Of a DNA stretch of 64,000 nucleotides, positions 34,162 to 43,556 are shown in pieces (the stretch's first letter is position 1; each line of letters begins with the position of its first letter). Made by a program: the position numbers and the translations under genes. The notes below the pieces were generated by a model that searched no databases, was not told the origin of the DNA, and saw nothing but the letters and a program-made list of their open reading frames with translations. Source of the DNA: CAZDXB01 sp964509335 (GTDB taxonomy: Bacteria > Bacteroidota > Ignavibacteria > Kapaibacteriales > UBA2268); NCBI GenBank assembly GCA_964509335.1, contig CAZDXB010000010.1:1-64000 (forward strand), in the 5' to 3' direction.

Positions 34162-37100
34162 TTACATTCCTCTCCTGTACTGACCGCCAATCTCGTAAAG
34201 CAACTGAGTTATCTGCCCCATAGAACAATGCTCGACTGTATTCAGAAGCTCCTCGAAAACGTTGCCGCCGGTCAGGGCGACCTCTCGCAATTTTTTAAGA
34301 GCTTCCTCTGAATCGCCGCTATGCTCGGCTTGGAAGTCTCGCAACTGCTCCAATCTCTTGCGTTTTTCTTCGTCGGTGGCTCTGGTTATATTCATATTGT
34401 CGTAAGGATTTTCCGCGTCTTCGTCAACGAAAGTATTGACGCCGACAATAGGATACTCGCCCGTTTCTTTCAGAGCCTCGTATTTCATCGACTCTTCCTG
34501 TATCTTCGAGCGCTGATACTGCGTCTCCATAGCGCCCATAACGCCGCCTCTTCTCGACAATCGCTCGAATTCCTTTAAAACGGCTTCTTCGACTAAATCG
34601 GTCAACTCCTCTATAATAAAAGCTCCCTGATTGGGGTTCTCGTTCTTAAGCATTCCGAACTCTTTAGCCAATATCATTTGTATAGCCATAGCCCGGCGCA
34701 CCGATTCTTCCGTTGGCGTCGTAACCGCCTCGTCGTAAGAATTAGTATGCAGCGAATTGCAATTGTCGTAATAAGCCAAAAGCCCCTGTAAGGTCGTTCT
34801 TATGTCGTTAAACGCAATTTCCTGAGCGTGAAGCGACCTGCCGGAAGTTTGAATATGATACTTCAGCTTTTGCGCCCTTTCGTTCGCTCCGTATTTGTCT
34901 CTCAAAGCTATAGCCCAAATCCTGCGAGCCACTCTGCCGATTACGGAATACTCCGCGTCCATACCGTTGGAAAAGAAATAAGACAGATTCGGCGCGAAGT
35001 CGTCCACGTCTATTCCGCGATTAATAAAATACTCGACGTAAGTAAATCCGTTCGCTAAAGTGAAAGCCAACTGCGTGATTGGATTAGCGCCCGCCTCGGC
35101 TATATGATAACCGCTTATGCTCAGCGAATAATACTTCTTGATTTCATTTCTCGACAAATACTCTTGCAAATCGCCGATTAATTTCATAGCGAAATTGATT
35201 GAGAAAATGCAAGTATTCTGTCCTTGGTCCTCTTTCAACATATCCGCCTGAACGGTTCCTCGCAATTGCCTGAAAGTGTCTATCTTTAATCTCTCTTTTT
35301 CTTCGGCGTCCAACTCGCCCCTTTCTTTTCTAGCTTTCTCCAACTCTCTTCTATATGCCATAATGAAATAGAAAGCCACCATAATTGGCGCAGGCGCGTT
35401 TATCGTCATCGAAACCGACGTGAACGGGTCGGTTTGGTCGAACCCCTTCAAAAGAACGTCCATATCTCTTAATGTGCAAATAGAAACGCCGCTCTCGCCG
35501 ATTTTGCCGTATATGTCGGGGTCTTCGTCGGGGTCTTCGCCGTAAAGCGTTATCCCGTCAAAAGCCACCGAAAGTCTCTTGGCTTTGTCGCCTTCGCATA
35601 AATAATGGAAGCGCTTGTTAGTTCGCTCCGGTCCGCCCTCGCCTGCAAATTGCCGCTTCGGGTCTTCGGTAGTTCTCTTAAACGGAAAAACTCCGGCGGT
35701 AAATGGAAACTCCCCGGGCAGATTCTCTTTATAAAAGAATTTTACGAGTTCGTACCAAGACTTATATTTCGGCAAAGCGACTTTCGGAATTTTACTGCCG
35801 GATAGGCTTTCAATCACCAAAGGAATAGAGTATTCCTTACCGGATATAGTATAATTAAGCGTGTCTTTTTGCAATTCCTTTTTCGTTTCGTCCCAATTGG
35901 ATAGAAAATCCTTCGCCTCGTCGGAAAGCTCTTCCCACTTTTCCTTAAACGCTTCCTTCAGCGTCTTCATAGCGTCGGAATCTTCTATCTGCTTAGTCGC
36001 TTCTCTAATAGAGAATATATCCGAAGCCAACTGGGCTTGCTCTTCCGCGCTCTCTTTATATTTCCTGACCGATTCCGCAATTTCCGCCAGATAATTAATA
36101 TTTTTGCTGTCGATTAAGCCGAAATCATCGGTTAGCTTAGTCGGCAGCTTTTCAATCATATCTGTATGCTCGCCGTAGCCGTCGCCCTTCTCTTTTTTGA
36201 GCAAGCCGAGTAAATCCTTGAACAATCTATTTACGCCGGAATTGTTGAATTGATTGCTCATCGTGGCGTAAACCGGCAACTCAAGCTCGTCGAGCGGAAT
36301 CGACTTATCGACTTTACCCGGATTGTTCCTAAGCCAATTGATTTTTACTTCTCTGAAAGCGTCTTCTGAGCCTTGCTTTTCGAATTTGTTTATCACGACG
36401 AAATCCGCCAAATCCAGCATCTCGATTTTCTCCAATTGAGAGGGACCACCAAACTCCGCCGTCATAACATAAATCGAGTAATCGCAAATATCTACAACCG
36501 AGCTGTCGCCCTGTCCTATTCCGCTAGTCTCGACTATTATTAAATCGAAGCCGCAACTCTTCATAGCGCGAATAGAATCGTCAACCGCCGCGCCGAGTTC
36601 GTTCAGGCTTCCTCTCGTAGCGAAACTTCTCAAAAACACACGATTGTTATATATCTGATTGAATCGAATTCTATCGCCCAACAAGGCGCCGCCAGTTCTT
36701 TGCTTAGATGGGTCGAAAGTTAAAACGCCTATATTAGCATTGTCGGTAAAAGACAGAAATCTGCCTATAATTTCATCGACTAAAGAGCTTTTGCCGCAAC
36801 CGCCTGTTCCGGTAACGCCCAAAACTAAGGACTTGCCTTTGTCGTATTTATCGTAAAGTTTCCTGATTTTCTCAATATCGCCGTTCTTGCTGGAATAATC
36901 CTCGAGATAAGTTAACTGCTTCGCTATTTCTCCGTGGCGCTCGACGTCGTTTTTCTTTATGTACTCCTCGTCGAACTTAGGAAATCGCGAAACGTCCAGC
37001 TTTTCTCTGCGCTCTTTAATTCGATTTACGATATCCTCGGTTATACCGCCGATGCCGATTCTTTGACCGTCAACCGCGTGATATAGCTTAGTTACGCCGC

Positions 37101-37419
37101 ATTCTTCCAACGCCTTAATTTCGGAAGGCAGGATAACGCCGCCGCCGCCGCCAAAAATCAATTTATCTTCGGCGCCCTTATTTTTAAGCTCGTCCGCGAG
37201 AAAGCGGAAATACTCGTTGTGTCCGCCTTGATACGAACTAACCAAAACGGCGTCCACGTCCTCTTGCAAGGCGACCGTTACGACTTCGCGGACTGAACGG
37301 TTATGCCCTAAATGAACTACCTCGACGCCTTTCTTTTGCAGCAATCTTCTATATAAATTTACAGAAACGTCGTGCCCGTCAAACAATGACGTCGCCGTCA
37401 ACGCTTTCATCGAACTCAT
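34162..37419 (-). CDS. icmF: Fused isobutyryl-CoA mutase (IcmF): B12 domain, G-protein chaperone, mutase
   Basis: A 1085-residue adenosylcobalamin enzyme that rearranges isobutyryl-CoA and n-butyryl-CoA (relatives use isovaleryl- or pivalyl-CoA). Domains: B12-binding (about 5-135; FDGHDVS with His16, and GHNRSV), a MeaI/MeaB-type GTPase (about 195-410; P-loop GVTGTGGCGKS at 201-211, VETSGIGQGDSS), a helical linker (about 425-520) and the catalytic TIM barrel (about 525-1085). FPFTAGVFPFKR (571-582) and GRSLHAQEIAFNDIRTT are the IcmF forms, unlike the TRGPY motif of methylmalonyl-CoA mutase. GAGG lies 5 bases before the ATG. It follows an acyl-CoA dehydrogenase by 45 bases, which fits valine/butyrate metabolism. 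No B12 riboswitch is seen in front. Confidence 0.95.
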   Translation of the reverse strand: MSSMKALTATSLFDGHDVSVNLYRRLLQKKGVEVVHLGHNRSVREVVTVALQEDVDAVLVSSYQGGHNEYFRFLADELKNKGAEDKLIFGGGGGVILPSEIKALEECGVTKLYHAVDGQRIGIGGITEDIVNRIKERREKLDVSRFPKFDEEYIKKNDVERHGEIAKQLTYLEDYSSKNGDIEKIRKLYDKYDKGKSLVLGVTGTGGCGKSSLVDEIIGRFLSFTDNANIGVLTFDPSKQRTGGALLGDRIRFNQIYNNRVFLRSFATRGSLNELGAAVDDSIRAMKSCGFDLIIVETSGIGQGDSSVVDICDYSIYVMTAEFGGPSQLEKIEMLDLADFVVINKFEKQGSEDAFREVKINWLRNNPGKVDKSIPLDELELPVYATMSNQFNNSGVNRLFKDLLGLLKKEKGDGYGEHTDMIEKLPTKLTDDFGLIDSKNINYLAEIAESVRKYKESAEEQAQLASDIFSIREATKQIEDSDAMKTLKEAFKEKWEELSDEAKDFLSNWDETKKELQKDTLNYTISGKEYSIPLVIESLSGSKIPKVALPKYKSWYELVKFFYKENLPGEFPFTAGVFPFKRTTEDPKRQFAGEGGPERTNKRFHYLCEGDKAKRLSVAFDGITLYGEDPDEDPDIYGKIGESGVSICTLRDMDVLLKGFDQTDPFTSVSMTINAPAPIMVAFYFIMAYRRELEKARKERGELDAEEKERLKIDTFRQLRGTVQADMLKEDQGQNTCIFSINFAMKLIGDLQEYLSRNEIKKYYSLSISGYHIAEAGANPITQLAFTLANGFTYVEYFINRGIDVDDFAPNLSYFFSNGMDAEYSVIGRVARRIWAIALRDKYGANERAQKLKYHIQTSGRSLHAQEIAFNDIRTTLQGLLAYYDNCNSLHTNSYDEAVTTPTEESVRRAMAIQMILAKEFGMLKNENPNQGAFIIEELTDLVEEAVLKEFERLSRRGGVMGAMETQYQRSKIQEESMKYEALKETGEYPIVGVNTFVDEDAENPYDNMNITRATDEEKRKRLEQLRDFQAEHSGDSEEALKKLREVALTGGNVFEELLNTVEHCSMGQITQLLYEIGGQYRRGM

Positions 37420-37464
37420 ACTTTCCTCGAAATTTTTAAAACATTAAAGCGAATAATCAGATAA

Positions 37465-38604
37465 TTACATCAGCATAGAACGCGCGATCACCAATCTTTG
37501 TATCTCGCTCGTCCCTTCGTATAGCTCGGTAATTTTTGCGTCTCTTAGATATCTTTCGGCGGCGAAATCCTCGGTGTAACCGTAACCGCCGTGAATCTGG
37601 ATACATTTATTAGCGCAGAACGAAGCTACCTCCGAAGCTTTCAATTTAGCTTCAGCCGCTTCTTTAGAATATCTCATACCTTTGTCTTTCATCATAGAAG
37701 CTTTCCAGTTTAGCAGCCAAGCGGCGTCGTATTCGGTCTCCATATTCGCCAGCATCCACTGAATCGCTTGGAAGTTAGCTATCGGCTGACCGAACTGCTT
37801 TCTTTCTTTAGCGTAATTTGTAGCGTCTTCTATTGAAGCCCTCGCTATGCCGAGCGCTTGAGCCGCAATGCCCAACCTGCCGCCGTCGAGCGTAACCATT
37901 GACAATTTAAAACCTTTGTTCAATTCGCCCAACAAGTTTTCTTTGGGAATTTCGGCGTTGTCCAAGATTATTTCCGCAGTAGAAGAGCCTCTGATTCCAA
38001 GTTTCTTTTCAAGTTTGCCTATGCTAACTCCGGGCGTTCCTTTTTCTATAATAAAAGCCGAAATGCCTTTAGTTTTAGCGCCGGGGTCGGTTGAAGCTAT
38101 TAAAACGTAAACTTCCGCTTCGCCGCCGTTAGTGCAAAACAGCTTCGAGCCGTTCAAAACCCACTTATCTCCTTCAAGCTTAGCGGTAGTTTTGGTGTTG
38201 CCCGCGTCGGAGCCGGCTTCGGACTCGGTTAACGAAAAACTGCCGATTTTTTTGCCGCTTAACAAATCGGGAAGATACTTCTGCTTTTGTTCTTCCGTGC
38301 CGAATCTAAAAATCGGGTCGCATACGAGCGACGAATGAGCCGATACTATTACGCCGGTAGAAGCGCACCAGCGCGAAATCTCCTCGAGAGCTAAAAAGTA
38401 GGATACGTGATCCATACCCGCTCCGCCGTAATCGACCGGATAAGCTATTCCCATAAGACCAAGCTCGGAGGCTTCGTCGATTACTTCTTTCGGGAACATA
38501 TGTTCTTTGTCAACTTTGTCGGCGATTGGAGCGATTTTTTCTTTCGCAAACTTCGTTACCATCTCCTTCAGCATCTTCTGTTCTTCGGTGAGCAAAAATT
38601 CCAT
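37465..38604 (-). CDS. Acyl-CoA dehydrogenase (short-chain type)
   Basis: A 379-residue flavoenzyme introducing a 2,3-double bond into acyl-CoA. SFSLTESEAGSDAGNTKTTA and WVLNGSKLFCTNGG are the FAD-binding motifs, GGRLGIAAQALGIARA and RKQFGQPIANFQAIQWMLANM the central helices, and YEGTSEIQRLVIARS near the end carries the catalytic Glu. The profile is that of butyryl-/short-branched-chain enzymes. A clear GGAGG precedes the ATG. It is the first gene of the minus-strand unit continuing to icmF, and is divergent from a second acyl-CoA dehydrogenase. Confidence 0.94.
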   Translation of the reverse strand: MEFLLTEEQKMLKEMVTKFAKEKIAPIADKVDKEHMFPKEVIDEASELGLMGIAYPVDYGGAGMDHVSYFLALEEISRWCASTGVIVSAHSSLVCDPIFRFGTEEQKQKYLPDLLSGKKIGSFSLTESEAGSDAGNTKTTAKLEGDKWVLNGSKLFCTNGGEAEVYVLIASTDPGAKTKGISAFIIEKGTPGVSIGKLEKKLGIRGSSTAEIILDNAEIPKENLLGELNKGFKLSMVTLDGGRLGIAAQALGIARASIEDATNYAKERKQFGQPIANFQAIQWMLANMETEYDAAWLLNWKASMMKDKGMRYSKEAAEAKLKASEVASFCANKCIQIHGGYGYTEDFAAERYLRDAKITELYEGTSEIQRLVIARSMLM

Positions 38605-38864
38605 AGCGGAACCTCCATTATTAAAAAAACGTATTTAAGACAAAAATAAAAAATTCAACTAAAATCTTTTTAAGTTAAATCTTTTTTCATTATAATATAA
38701 TAGCTAAATATATGAAAATAATCAATTGAATGAAACAGAAATTGAAGATATTATTAACTCTGTATCGCGCGAAGAAAAAATTCGTCAAAAAACCTCCTTC
38801 AATGAAATTAAAAACGCCTTCCATAAACAACTATTATAACTACAACTTATAACGAGGTCTGGAT
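38605..38864. other. Divergent promoter region with a possible short coding remnant
   Basis: The gap between two divergent acyl-CoA dehydrogenase genes should hold both promoters; it is strongly AT-rich. On the plus strand 38708-38839 is open with no ATG in frame. From a TTG at 38726 it would give about 37 residues of protein-like acidic/amphipathic composition (beginning LNETEIEDIINSVSREEK). There is no ribosome site, so it is more likely a fossil of a gene end than a working gene. Confidence 0.3.
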
Positions 38865-40022
38865 ATGCCAATCAACAGAAATTTAAATCAAGAGCAGATA
38901 TTGTTACGCGACACGGTCAGAAAATTCGCCGAAGAAGAAATCAAAGAAAAAGCGAAGGAACTCGACGAAAAAGAAGAATTCTCTTACGAAATAACTCAAA
39001 AAATGGCGGAAATGGGCTTTCTCGGAGCCTTTCTGCCGGACGAATACGGAGGCTCGGCTTTAGACTACGTTTCTTACATTATCTTAGTCGAAGAGCTTTC
39101 TAGAATCGACGGCTCGCAAGGAGCGACGATAGCCGCGCACAATTCGCTCGGCGTAGGTCCGCTCCTGTATTTCGGAAACGATGAGCAAAAAAAGAAATAT
39201 CTGCCTAAATTAGCGGAAGGTTCCCTCTGGGGCTTCGGACTCACCGAACCGGAAGCAGGCTCCGACGCCGGCAACACCCAAACAACCGCCGTTAAAGACG
39301 GAAACGAATGGATCTTAAACGGCTCGAAAATATTTATTACAAACGCTTCGACCGACGTTACTCTAGGCTCGACAATACTTGCTTGCACAGGAAAAAACAA
39401 CAAAAGAAAAGAACTTACTTGCTTTATCGTCGAAAACGACGCTCCCGGATACACGGCTCGCCCTATGAAAAAGAAAATGATGTGGCGCTCCTCGAACACA
39501 AGCGAGATTTACCTCGAAGATTGCCGCGTCCCCGAAAAAAATATACTAGGCAAGCGCGGAGACGGTTTTAAGCAAATGCTATCGACCTTAGACAACGGAC
39601 GCCTTTCAATCGCTTCAATGGGACTGGGACTAGCGCAAGGAGCTTTGGACGCCGCTTTAAAATACGCCAAAGAAAGAAAGCAATTCGGCAAACATATTTC
39701 CACTTTTCAAGCTAACGCCTTTAAACTCGCCGATATCGATATGGGAGTTGAACTAGCGAGAAATTATCTTTACGACGTATGTCGTATGCTCGACGAAGGC
39801 AAACGAATAACCAAAGAAGGAGCCATTTGCAAGCTATACTGTTCCGAACTAGCCAGAGCGGCGGCGAACCATTGCGTTCAAATTCACGGCGGTTACGGGC
39901 TAATGAAAGAATACGACGCCGAGAAATACTACAGAGACCAAAAACTGCTTGAAATCGGCGAAGGAACCTCCGAAATCCAAAGATTGGTTATATCGAGAAG
40001 TATAGGTTGCTACGACGTTTAG
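38865..40022 (+). CDS. Acyl-CoA dehydrogenase, second paralogue
   Basis: A 385-residue enzyme of the same family as the divergent neighbour but clearly distinct (WGFGLTEPEAGSDAGNTQTTA, WILNGSKIFITNA, GRLSIASMGLGLAQGALDAALKYAKERKQFGK, EIGEGTSEIQRLVISRS with the catalytic Glu). The substrate is not predictable. Between residues about 165 and 185 it has an insertion (ACTGKNNKRKELTC) relative to the paralogue. It is first in a plus-strand series that continues with an unknown gene and the HMG-CoA synthase set, which suggests a link between acyl-CoA oxidation and acetoacetyl-/HMG-CoA metabolism. Confidence 0.93.
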   Translation: MPINRNLNQEQILLRDTVRKFAEEEIKEKAKELDEKEEFSYEITQKMAEMGFLGAFLPDEYGGSALDYVSYIILVEELSRIDGSQGATIAAHNSLGVGPLLYFGNDEQKKKYLPKLAEGSLWGFGLTEPEAGSDAGNTQTTAVKDGNEWILNGSKIFITNASTDVTLGSTILACTGKNNKRKELTCFIVENDAPGYTARPMKKKMMWRSSNTSEIYLEDCRVPEKNILGKRGDGFKQMLSTLDNGRLSIASMGLGLAQGALDAALKYAKERKQFGKHISTFQANAFKLADIDMGVELARNYLYDVCRMLDEGKRITKEGAICKLYCSELARAAANHCVQIHGGYGLMKEYDAEKYYRDQKLLEIGEGTSEIQRLVISRSIGCYDV

Positions 40023-40103
40023 TTTTTTCTTATAAACTAATTATTTCTTATCTTGTCATTCTAAAAAAAGAAAAAGGAATAACGGCTAGGAGAAAATAAA
40101 GAA

Positions 40104-40835
40104 ATGGCGATAGATAGAAACTTTATAAATAAGCTCCCAAACAATATACTCTTAGCGGAACAGAGGATAGTCGACGCGTTTTATCAGACTATGGAAATCC
40201 ATACAATGGCGCAAGACAAAACCGAGTTCTACAACGACTTCTTAGACCTATTCAGTTTCTATCAAGTTTACGCCGAGAAACACGCCCTCGACGTTTCTTT
40301 TCCAAAATTAACGGCAAACCCCGAAGGCAATCTAGAAATCATCATTAGCTTTTTCCGAAACAGATACAGAATTATCTCCAAAAAAGTTAAAAAATACGCC
40401 AGCGAAAAAATAGTAGAAGAAAAAAAGAGCAAATTCGAGGCTATGCTTCACGGAGAAGATTATTACAAATTCACAACCGAAGAGCTAAAAGAACTGAAAA
40501 TCAACCTTCAATTCTTAAAAAATACTCTCAAAACAAGCGAGTATTTGGACCACAAATACGTTAAAAGACTTATAAAGCGGGTTGACGGAATTTTAAAAGA
40601 ATTAAGAGCGGAAATGCCCAATTTAGACCAGCTTTGGGGCTTAACTGGAGAAGCCGGCATCTTAGTCGGAAGAGGAAAGGAAAAAGCCGACCTCTTAGTT
40701 ATAAAAATTAAAGAGATACTAAAGATAGTTTGGGAAGCTCAAGCCAGAGCCGAGGAATTATCCGACGACACGCCGACTATTGATTTGAGATACAAAAAAA
40801 AAGAGAAAAAAGATAAAGACAAATTAGATTATTAA
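40104..40835 (+). CDS. Unrecognised helical protein
   Basis: A 243-residue soluble protein that I cannot assign. It is almost wholly alpha-helical by composition, rich in Lys, Glu and Leu, with a likely coiled-coil from about 85 to 180 and a highly basic/acidic disordered end (KKKEKKDKDKLDY). There is no signal peptide, membrane segment or catalytic motif. A good AGGAG site precedes the ATG. It lies 81 bases after an acyl-CoA dehydrogenase and 60 before HMG-CoA synthase, so it may be part of that transcript. Confidence 0.75.
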   Translation: MAIDRNFINKLPNNILLAEQRIVDAFYQTMEIHTMAQDKTEFYNDFLDLFSFYQVYAEKHALDVSFPKLTANPEGNLEIIISFFRNRYRIISKKVKKYASEKIVEEKKSKFEAMLHGEDYYKFTTEELKELKINLQFLKNTLKTSEYLDHKYVKRLIKRVDGILKELRAEMPNLDQLWGLTGEAGILVGRGKEKADLLVIKIKEILKIVWEAQARAEELSDDTPTIDLRYKKKEKKDKDKLDY

Positions 40836-40895
40836 TAACAATAAATTTATCAAACAAAATCACACAACGCTTGTACAATTTAACGGAGAATTTTT

Positions 40896-41939
40896 ATGGT
40901 AGGAATAGTGGGTTACGGTTCTTACGTTCCTAGTTACAGGATAAGAACGCGTACTATAGCCGAACAATGGGGCGCCGACCCGTCCACAATCGAAAACGGA
41001 TTACTAATCAAAGAAAAATCCGTTCCCGGCTGGGACGAAGACACGATAACGATATCGGTCGCCGCCGCCAAAAACGCCGTAGCAAGAGCGGGAATATCCC
41101 CCGACAAAATCGGAGCCGTTTATATCGGCTCGGAATCGCATCCATACGCGGTCAAGCCTTCCGGCACAATATTAATAGACGCGCTCGGCATCGGACCGAA
41201 CGTTCACGTAGCCGATTATGAATTCGCCTGCAAAGCCGGCTCCGAAGCGATGTTCGTCTCTTACAGCCACGTTAAAGCCGGCAATATGGACTACGCTATG
41301 GGAATCGGATCGGACACTTCGCAAGGCGCCCCGGGCGACGCTTTAGAATATTCAGCCGCCGCCGGAGGTTCCGCTTTTATTTTTGGCAAGGAAAATATTT
41401 TAGCGAACGTGTTAGAAACGCACTCGTTCACATCCGACACGCCCGACTTCTGGAGACGCGAATACCAACATTACCCGAGACACGGCGGAAGATTCACGGG
41501 CGAGCCCGCGTACTTCAAACACCTCTTAGGATGCGGCAAAGCGCTTCTTGAAAAATCCGGCATTAAACCCGAAGAATTCAAATACGCCGTCTTTCATATG
41601 CCCAACGGCAAATTCCCGCTGAAAGCGGGAAAAAAGCTCGGATTCACAAATAAACAAATAGAGCAAGGCTGGGTTGTCAATTTAATGGGCAACACCTACT
41701 CCGGCTCTTCGCCGACCGGTTTAGCGTCGATATTGGACGTAGCCAAGCCGGGAGACAAAATCTTTATGGTCTCCTTCGGTTCCGGCGCCGGAAGCGACGG
41801 ATTTGTTTTCGAGGCAACGGACAAAATCACGGCGGCTCAACCCAAAGCGCCGACGGTTAAGGATTACCTCGACGACAAAATCTATCTCGACTACGGAAAA
41901 TACGTCGCTTACAGAAAGAAGATTAGATACAACGTCTAG
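40896..41939 (+). CDS. Hydroxymethylglutaryl-CoA synthase, archaeal type
   Basis: A 347-residue condensing enzyme joining acetyl-CoA and acetoacetyl-CoA. The catalytic triad of the family can be placed: Glu80 in GSESHPYAVKPSGT, Cys112 in EFACKAGSEA and His234 in VFHMPNGKFPLKAG. Length and motifs follow the short archaeal group and not the longer eukaryotic/Gram-positive MvaS. The order synthase, thiolase, DUF35 protein is the same three-gene arrangement known from archaea, where the products form one complex that channels acetoacetyl-CoA. GGAG precedes the ATG. It could feed a mevalonate pathway or leucine/ketone-body metabolism; no other mevalonate gene is in the window. Confidence 0.9.
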   Translation: MVGIVGYGSYVPSYRIRTRTIAEQWGADPSTIENGLLIKEKSVPGWDEDTITISVAAAKNAVARAGISPDKIGAVYIGSESHPYAVKPSGTILIDALGIGPNVHVADYEFACKAGSEAMFVSYSHVKAGNMDYAMGIGSDTSQGAPGDALEYSAAAGGSAFIFGKENILANVLETHSFTSDTPDFWRREYQHYPRHGGRFTGEPAYFKHLLGCGKALLEKSGIKPEEFKYAVFHMPNGKFPLKAGKKLGFTNKQIEQGWVVNLMGNTYSGSSPTGLASILDVAKPGDKIFMVSFGSGAGSDGFVFEATDKITAAQPKAPTVKDYLDDKIYLDYGKYVAYRKKIRYNV

Positions 41940-41983
41940 TCTAAATTGAAAACAAATGTTATAATAAATTTTGGAGGTTAATT

Positions 41984-43132
41984 ATGCGCGATGTCGCTAT
42001 TATCGGCGTCGGAATTACAAAATTCGGAGAGCTATGGGACCAAAGCTATAGAGACGTTTTCGCCGAAGCCGCTCTTAAAGCTCTCGACAACGCCGGCGTC
42101 GAAAAGTTAGACTCAATGTATATCGGAGCTATGTCTTCCGGTCTATACGTTCATCAGGAACACACTTCGTCTTTAATGGCGGATTATATCGGTCAAGCGG
42201 GCGTTCCGGCTCTTAGAGTCGAATCGGCTTGCTCTTCCGGCGGAATGGCGGTTAAAACAGGCTTTATGGAAGTCGCCTCGGGAATGAGCGATTTCGTCCT
42301 CGCCGGCGGAGTCGAAAAAATGTGGGACGCCGACGACGGCTCTTTTGTGCTTGCCACAGCCGCCGACCAAGAATTTGAAGCGTTTCACGGAGTTACTTTC
42401 CCCGGACTATACGCTATGATAGCTAACGCCTATATGAATCAATACGGCTTAACGAGGGAAGAACTGGCGCAAATTCCAATAAAAAGTCATAAACACTCGG
42501 TCGGCAATCCTTACGCCCAATATCCATTCGCGATTAACTTGGACGCCGTAATGAAATCGCCGATGGTAGCCGAGCCTTTAAGACTAATGGATTGTTCGCC
42601 AATCACCGACGGCGCCGCCGCGGTTATTCTTTGCCCCTTGGAAAAAGCCAAAGAATTCACTGACAAAGCGGTCAAAATACTAGGCGTCGGAGCCGCGACC
42701 GGTCCGATTGCTTTGCACGACCACAAAGACTTAACTAAACTCGACGCTGTCAGATTATCCGGCGAGCGAGCTTACAAAATGGCGGGCGCGACCAAAGACG
42801 ACATTTCGTTCGTCGAGGTTCACGATTGCTTCTCGATAGCCGAAGTAATCGTCGCCGAAGAGCTCGGATTTTTCGATTACGGCAAAGCCGGCAAAGCCAT
42901 CGCAGAAGGCGCGGGAACTTACGGCGACAAAATCGTAATCAACCCCAGCGGCGGCTTAAAAGCGAAAGGACATCCGGTCGGCGCGACCGGCATCGCTCAA
43001 TTAGTCGAAGCTACGATTCAGCTCAGAGGCGAAGCGGGAGACCGACAAATTAAGGACATTAAACTCGGTATGACCCAAAATATGGGCGGCTCCGGAGGCA
43101 GTTCTGTTACACATATTTTGGAGGCTGTATAA
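41984..43132 (+). CDS. Acetyl-CoA acetyltransferase (thiolase), archaeal/SCP2-like type
   Basis: A 382-residue thiolase-fold enzyme: nucleophile Cys83 in VESACSSGGMAVKTG, a His in EVHDCFSIAE, and the C-terminal NPSGGLKAKGHPVGATG with the second catalytic His. The MRDVAIIGVGITKFGELWD start and NMGGSGGSSVTHILE ending are those of the thiolases paired with archaeal HMG-CoA synthase. It should make acetoacetyl-CoA for the synthase encoded 44 bases upstream. GGAGG precedes the ATG; its stop overlaps the next start by one base (TAATG). Confidence 0.92.
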   Translation: MRDVAIIGVGITKFGELWDQSYRDVFAEAALKALDNAGVEKLDSMYIGAMSSGLYVHQEHTSSLMADYIGQAGVPALRVESACSSGGMAVKTGFMEVASGMSDFVLAGGVEKMWDADDGSFVLATAADQEFEAFHGVTFPGLYAMIANAYMNQYGLTREELAQIPIKSHKHSVGNPYAQYPFAINLDAVMKSPMVAEPLRLMDCSPITDGAAAVILCPLEKAKEFTDKAVKILGVGAATGPIALHDHKDLTKLDAVRLSGERAYKMAGATKDDISFVEVHDCFSIAEVIVAEELGFFDYGKAGKAIAEGAGTYGDKIVINPSGGLKAKGHPVGATGIAQLVEATIQLRGEAGDRQIKDIKLGMTQNMGGSGGSSVTHILEAV

Positions 43133-43530
43133 TGGCTAATAGTCAACGTTCAACCAGAGAAATTCCAATTAGATACAGATTAGAAGCGCGAAAATTCGCT
43201 TGCGGAACGGTTTCGCTGGCGAGAAGATATATATGCCCTGATTGTTCGCATTCGAATTGCAAAGACTACGAGCGGATTACGCTAAAAGGAACCGGCAAAA
43301 TACTTACTTACACGGTAATCCACATACCCGCCGACCAATTCGCCAAGGAAGCGCCCTTCCCCGTCGCGGTTATCGAAACCGACGAGGGAGCGCGGCTCAC
43401 GGCGCAAATTGTCGATTGCGAGCCGGAAAACGTAAAAATCGGCGCGAAAGTCGAACTCGTCTTCCGAAAAATCGGCGAAGAAGGCGAATCGGGCATCATC
43501 AACTACGCCTATAAAGCAAAACTAGCGTAA
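43132..43530 (+). CDS. DUF35 zinc-ribbon/OB-fold protein of the thiolase-HMG-CoA synthase set
   Basis: A 132-residue acyl-CoA-binding scaffold: zinc-ribbon at the N-terminus and OB-fold behind it (GTGKILTYTVIHIPADQFAKEAPFPVAVIETDEGARLTAQIVD). In the archaeal complex this protein bridges the thiolase and synthase. The rubredoxin-like knuckle normally reads CxxCG ... CPxC; here only Cys24, Cys35 and Cys38 are in place and residue 21 is Lys, so one zinc ligand is missing, although Cys43 lies nearby. Whether zinc still binds is open. Translation is coupled to the thiolase by the 1-base overlap. Confidence 0.9.
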   Translation: MANSQRSTREIPIRYRLEARKFACGTVSLARRYICPDCSHSNCKDYERITLKGTGKILTYTVIHIPADQFAKEAPFPVAVIETDEGARLTAQIVDCEPENVKIGAKVELVFRKIGEEGESGIINYAYKAKLA

Positions 43531-43556
43531 GCGATGAATACATAAAGTACTATACT

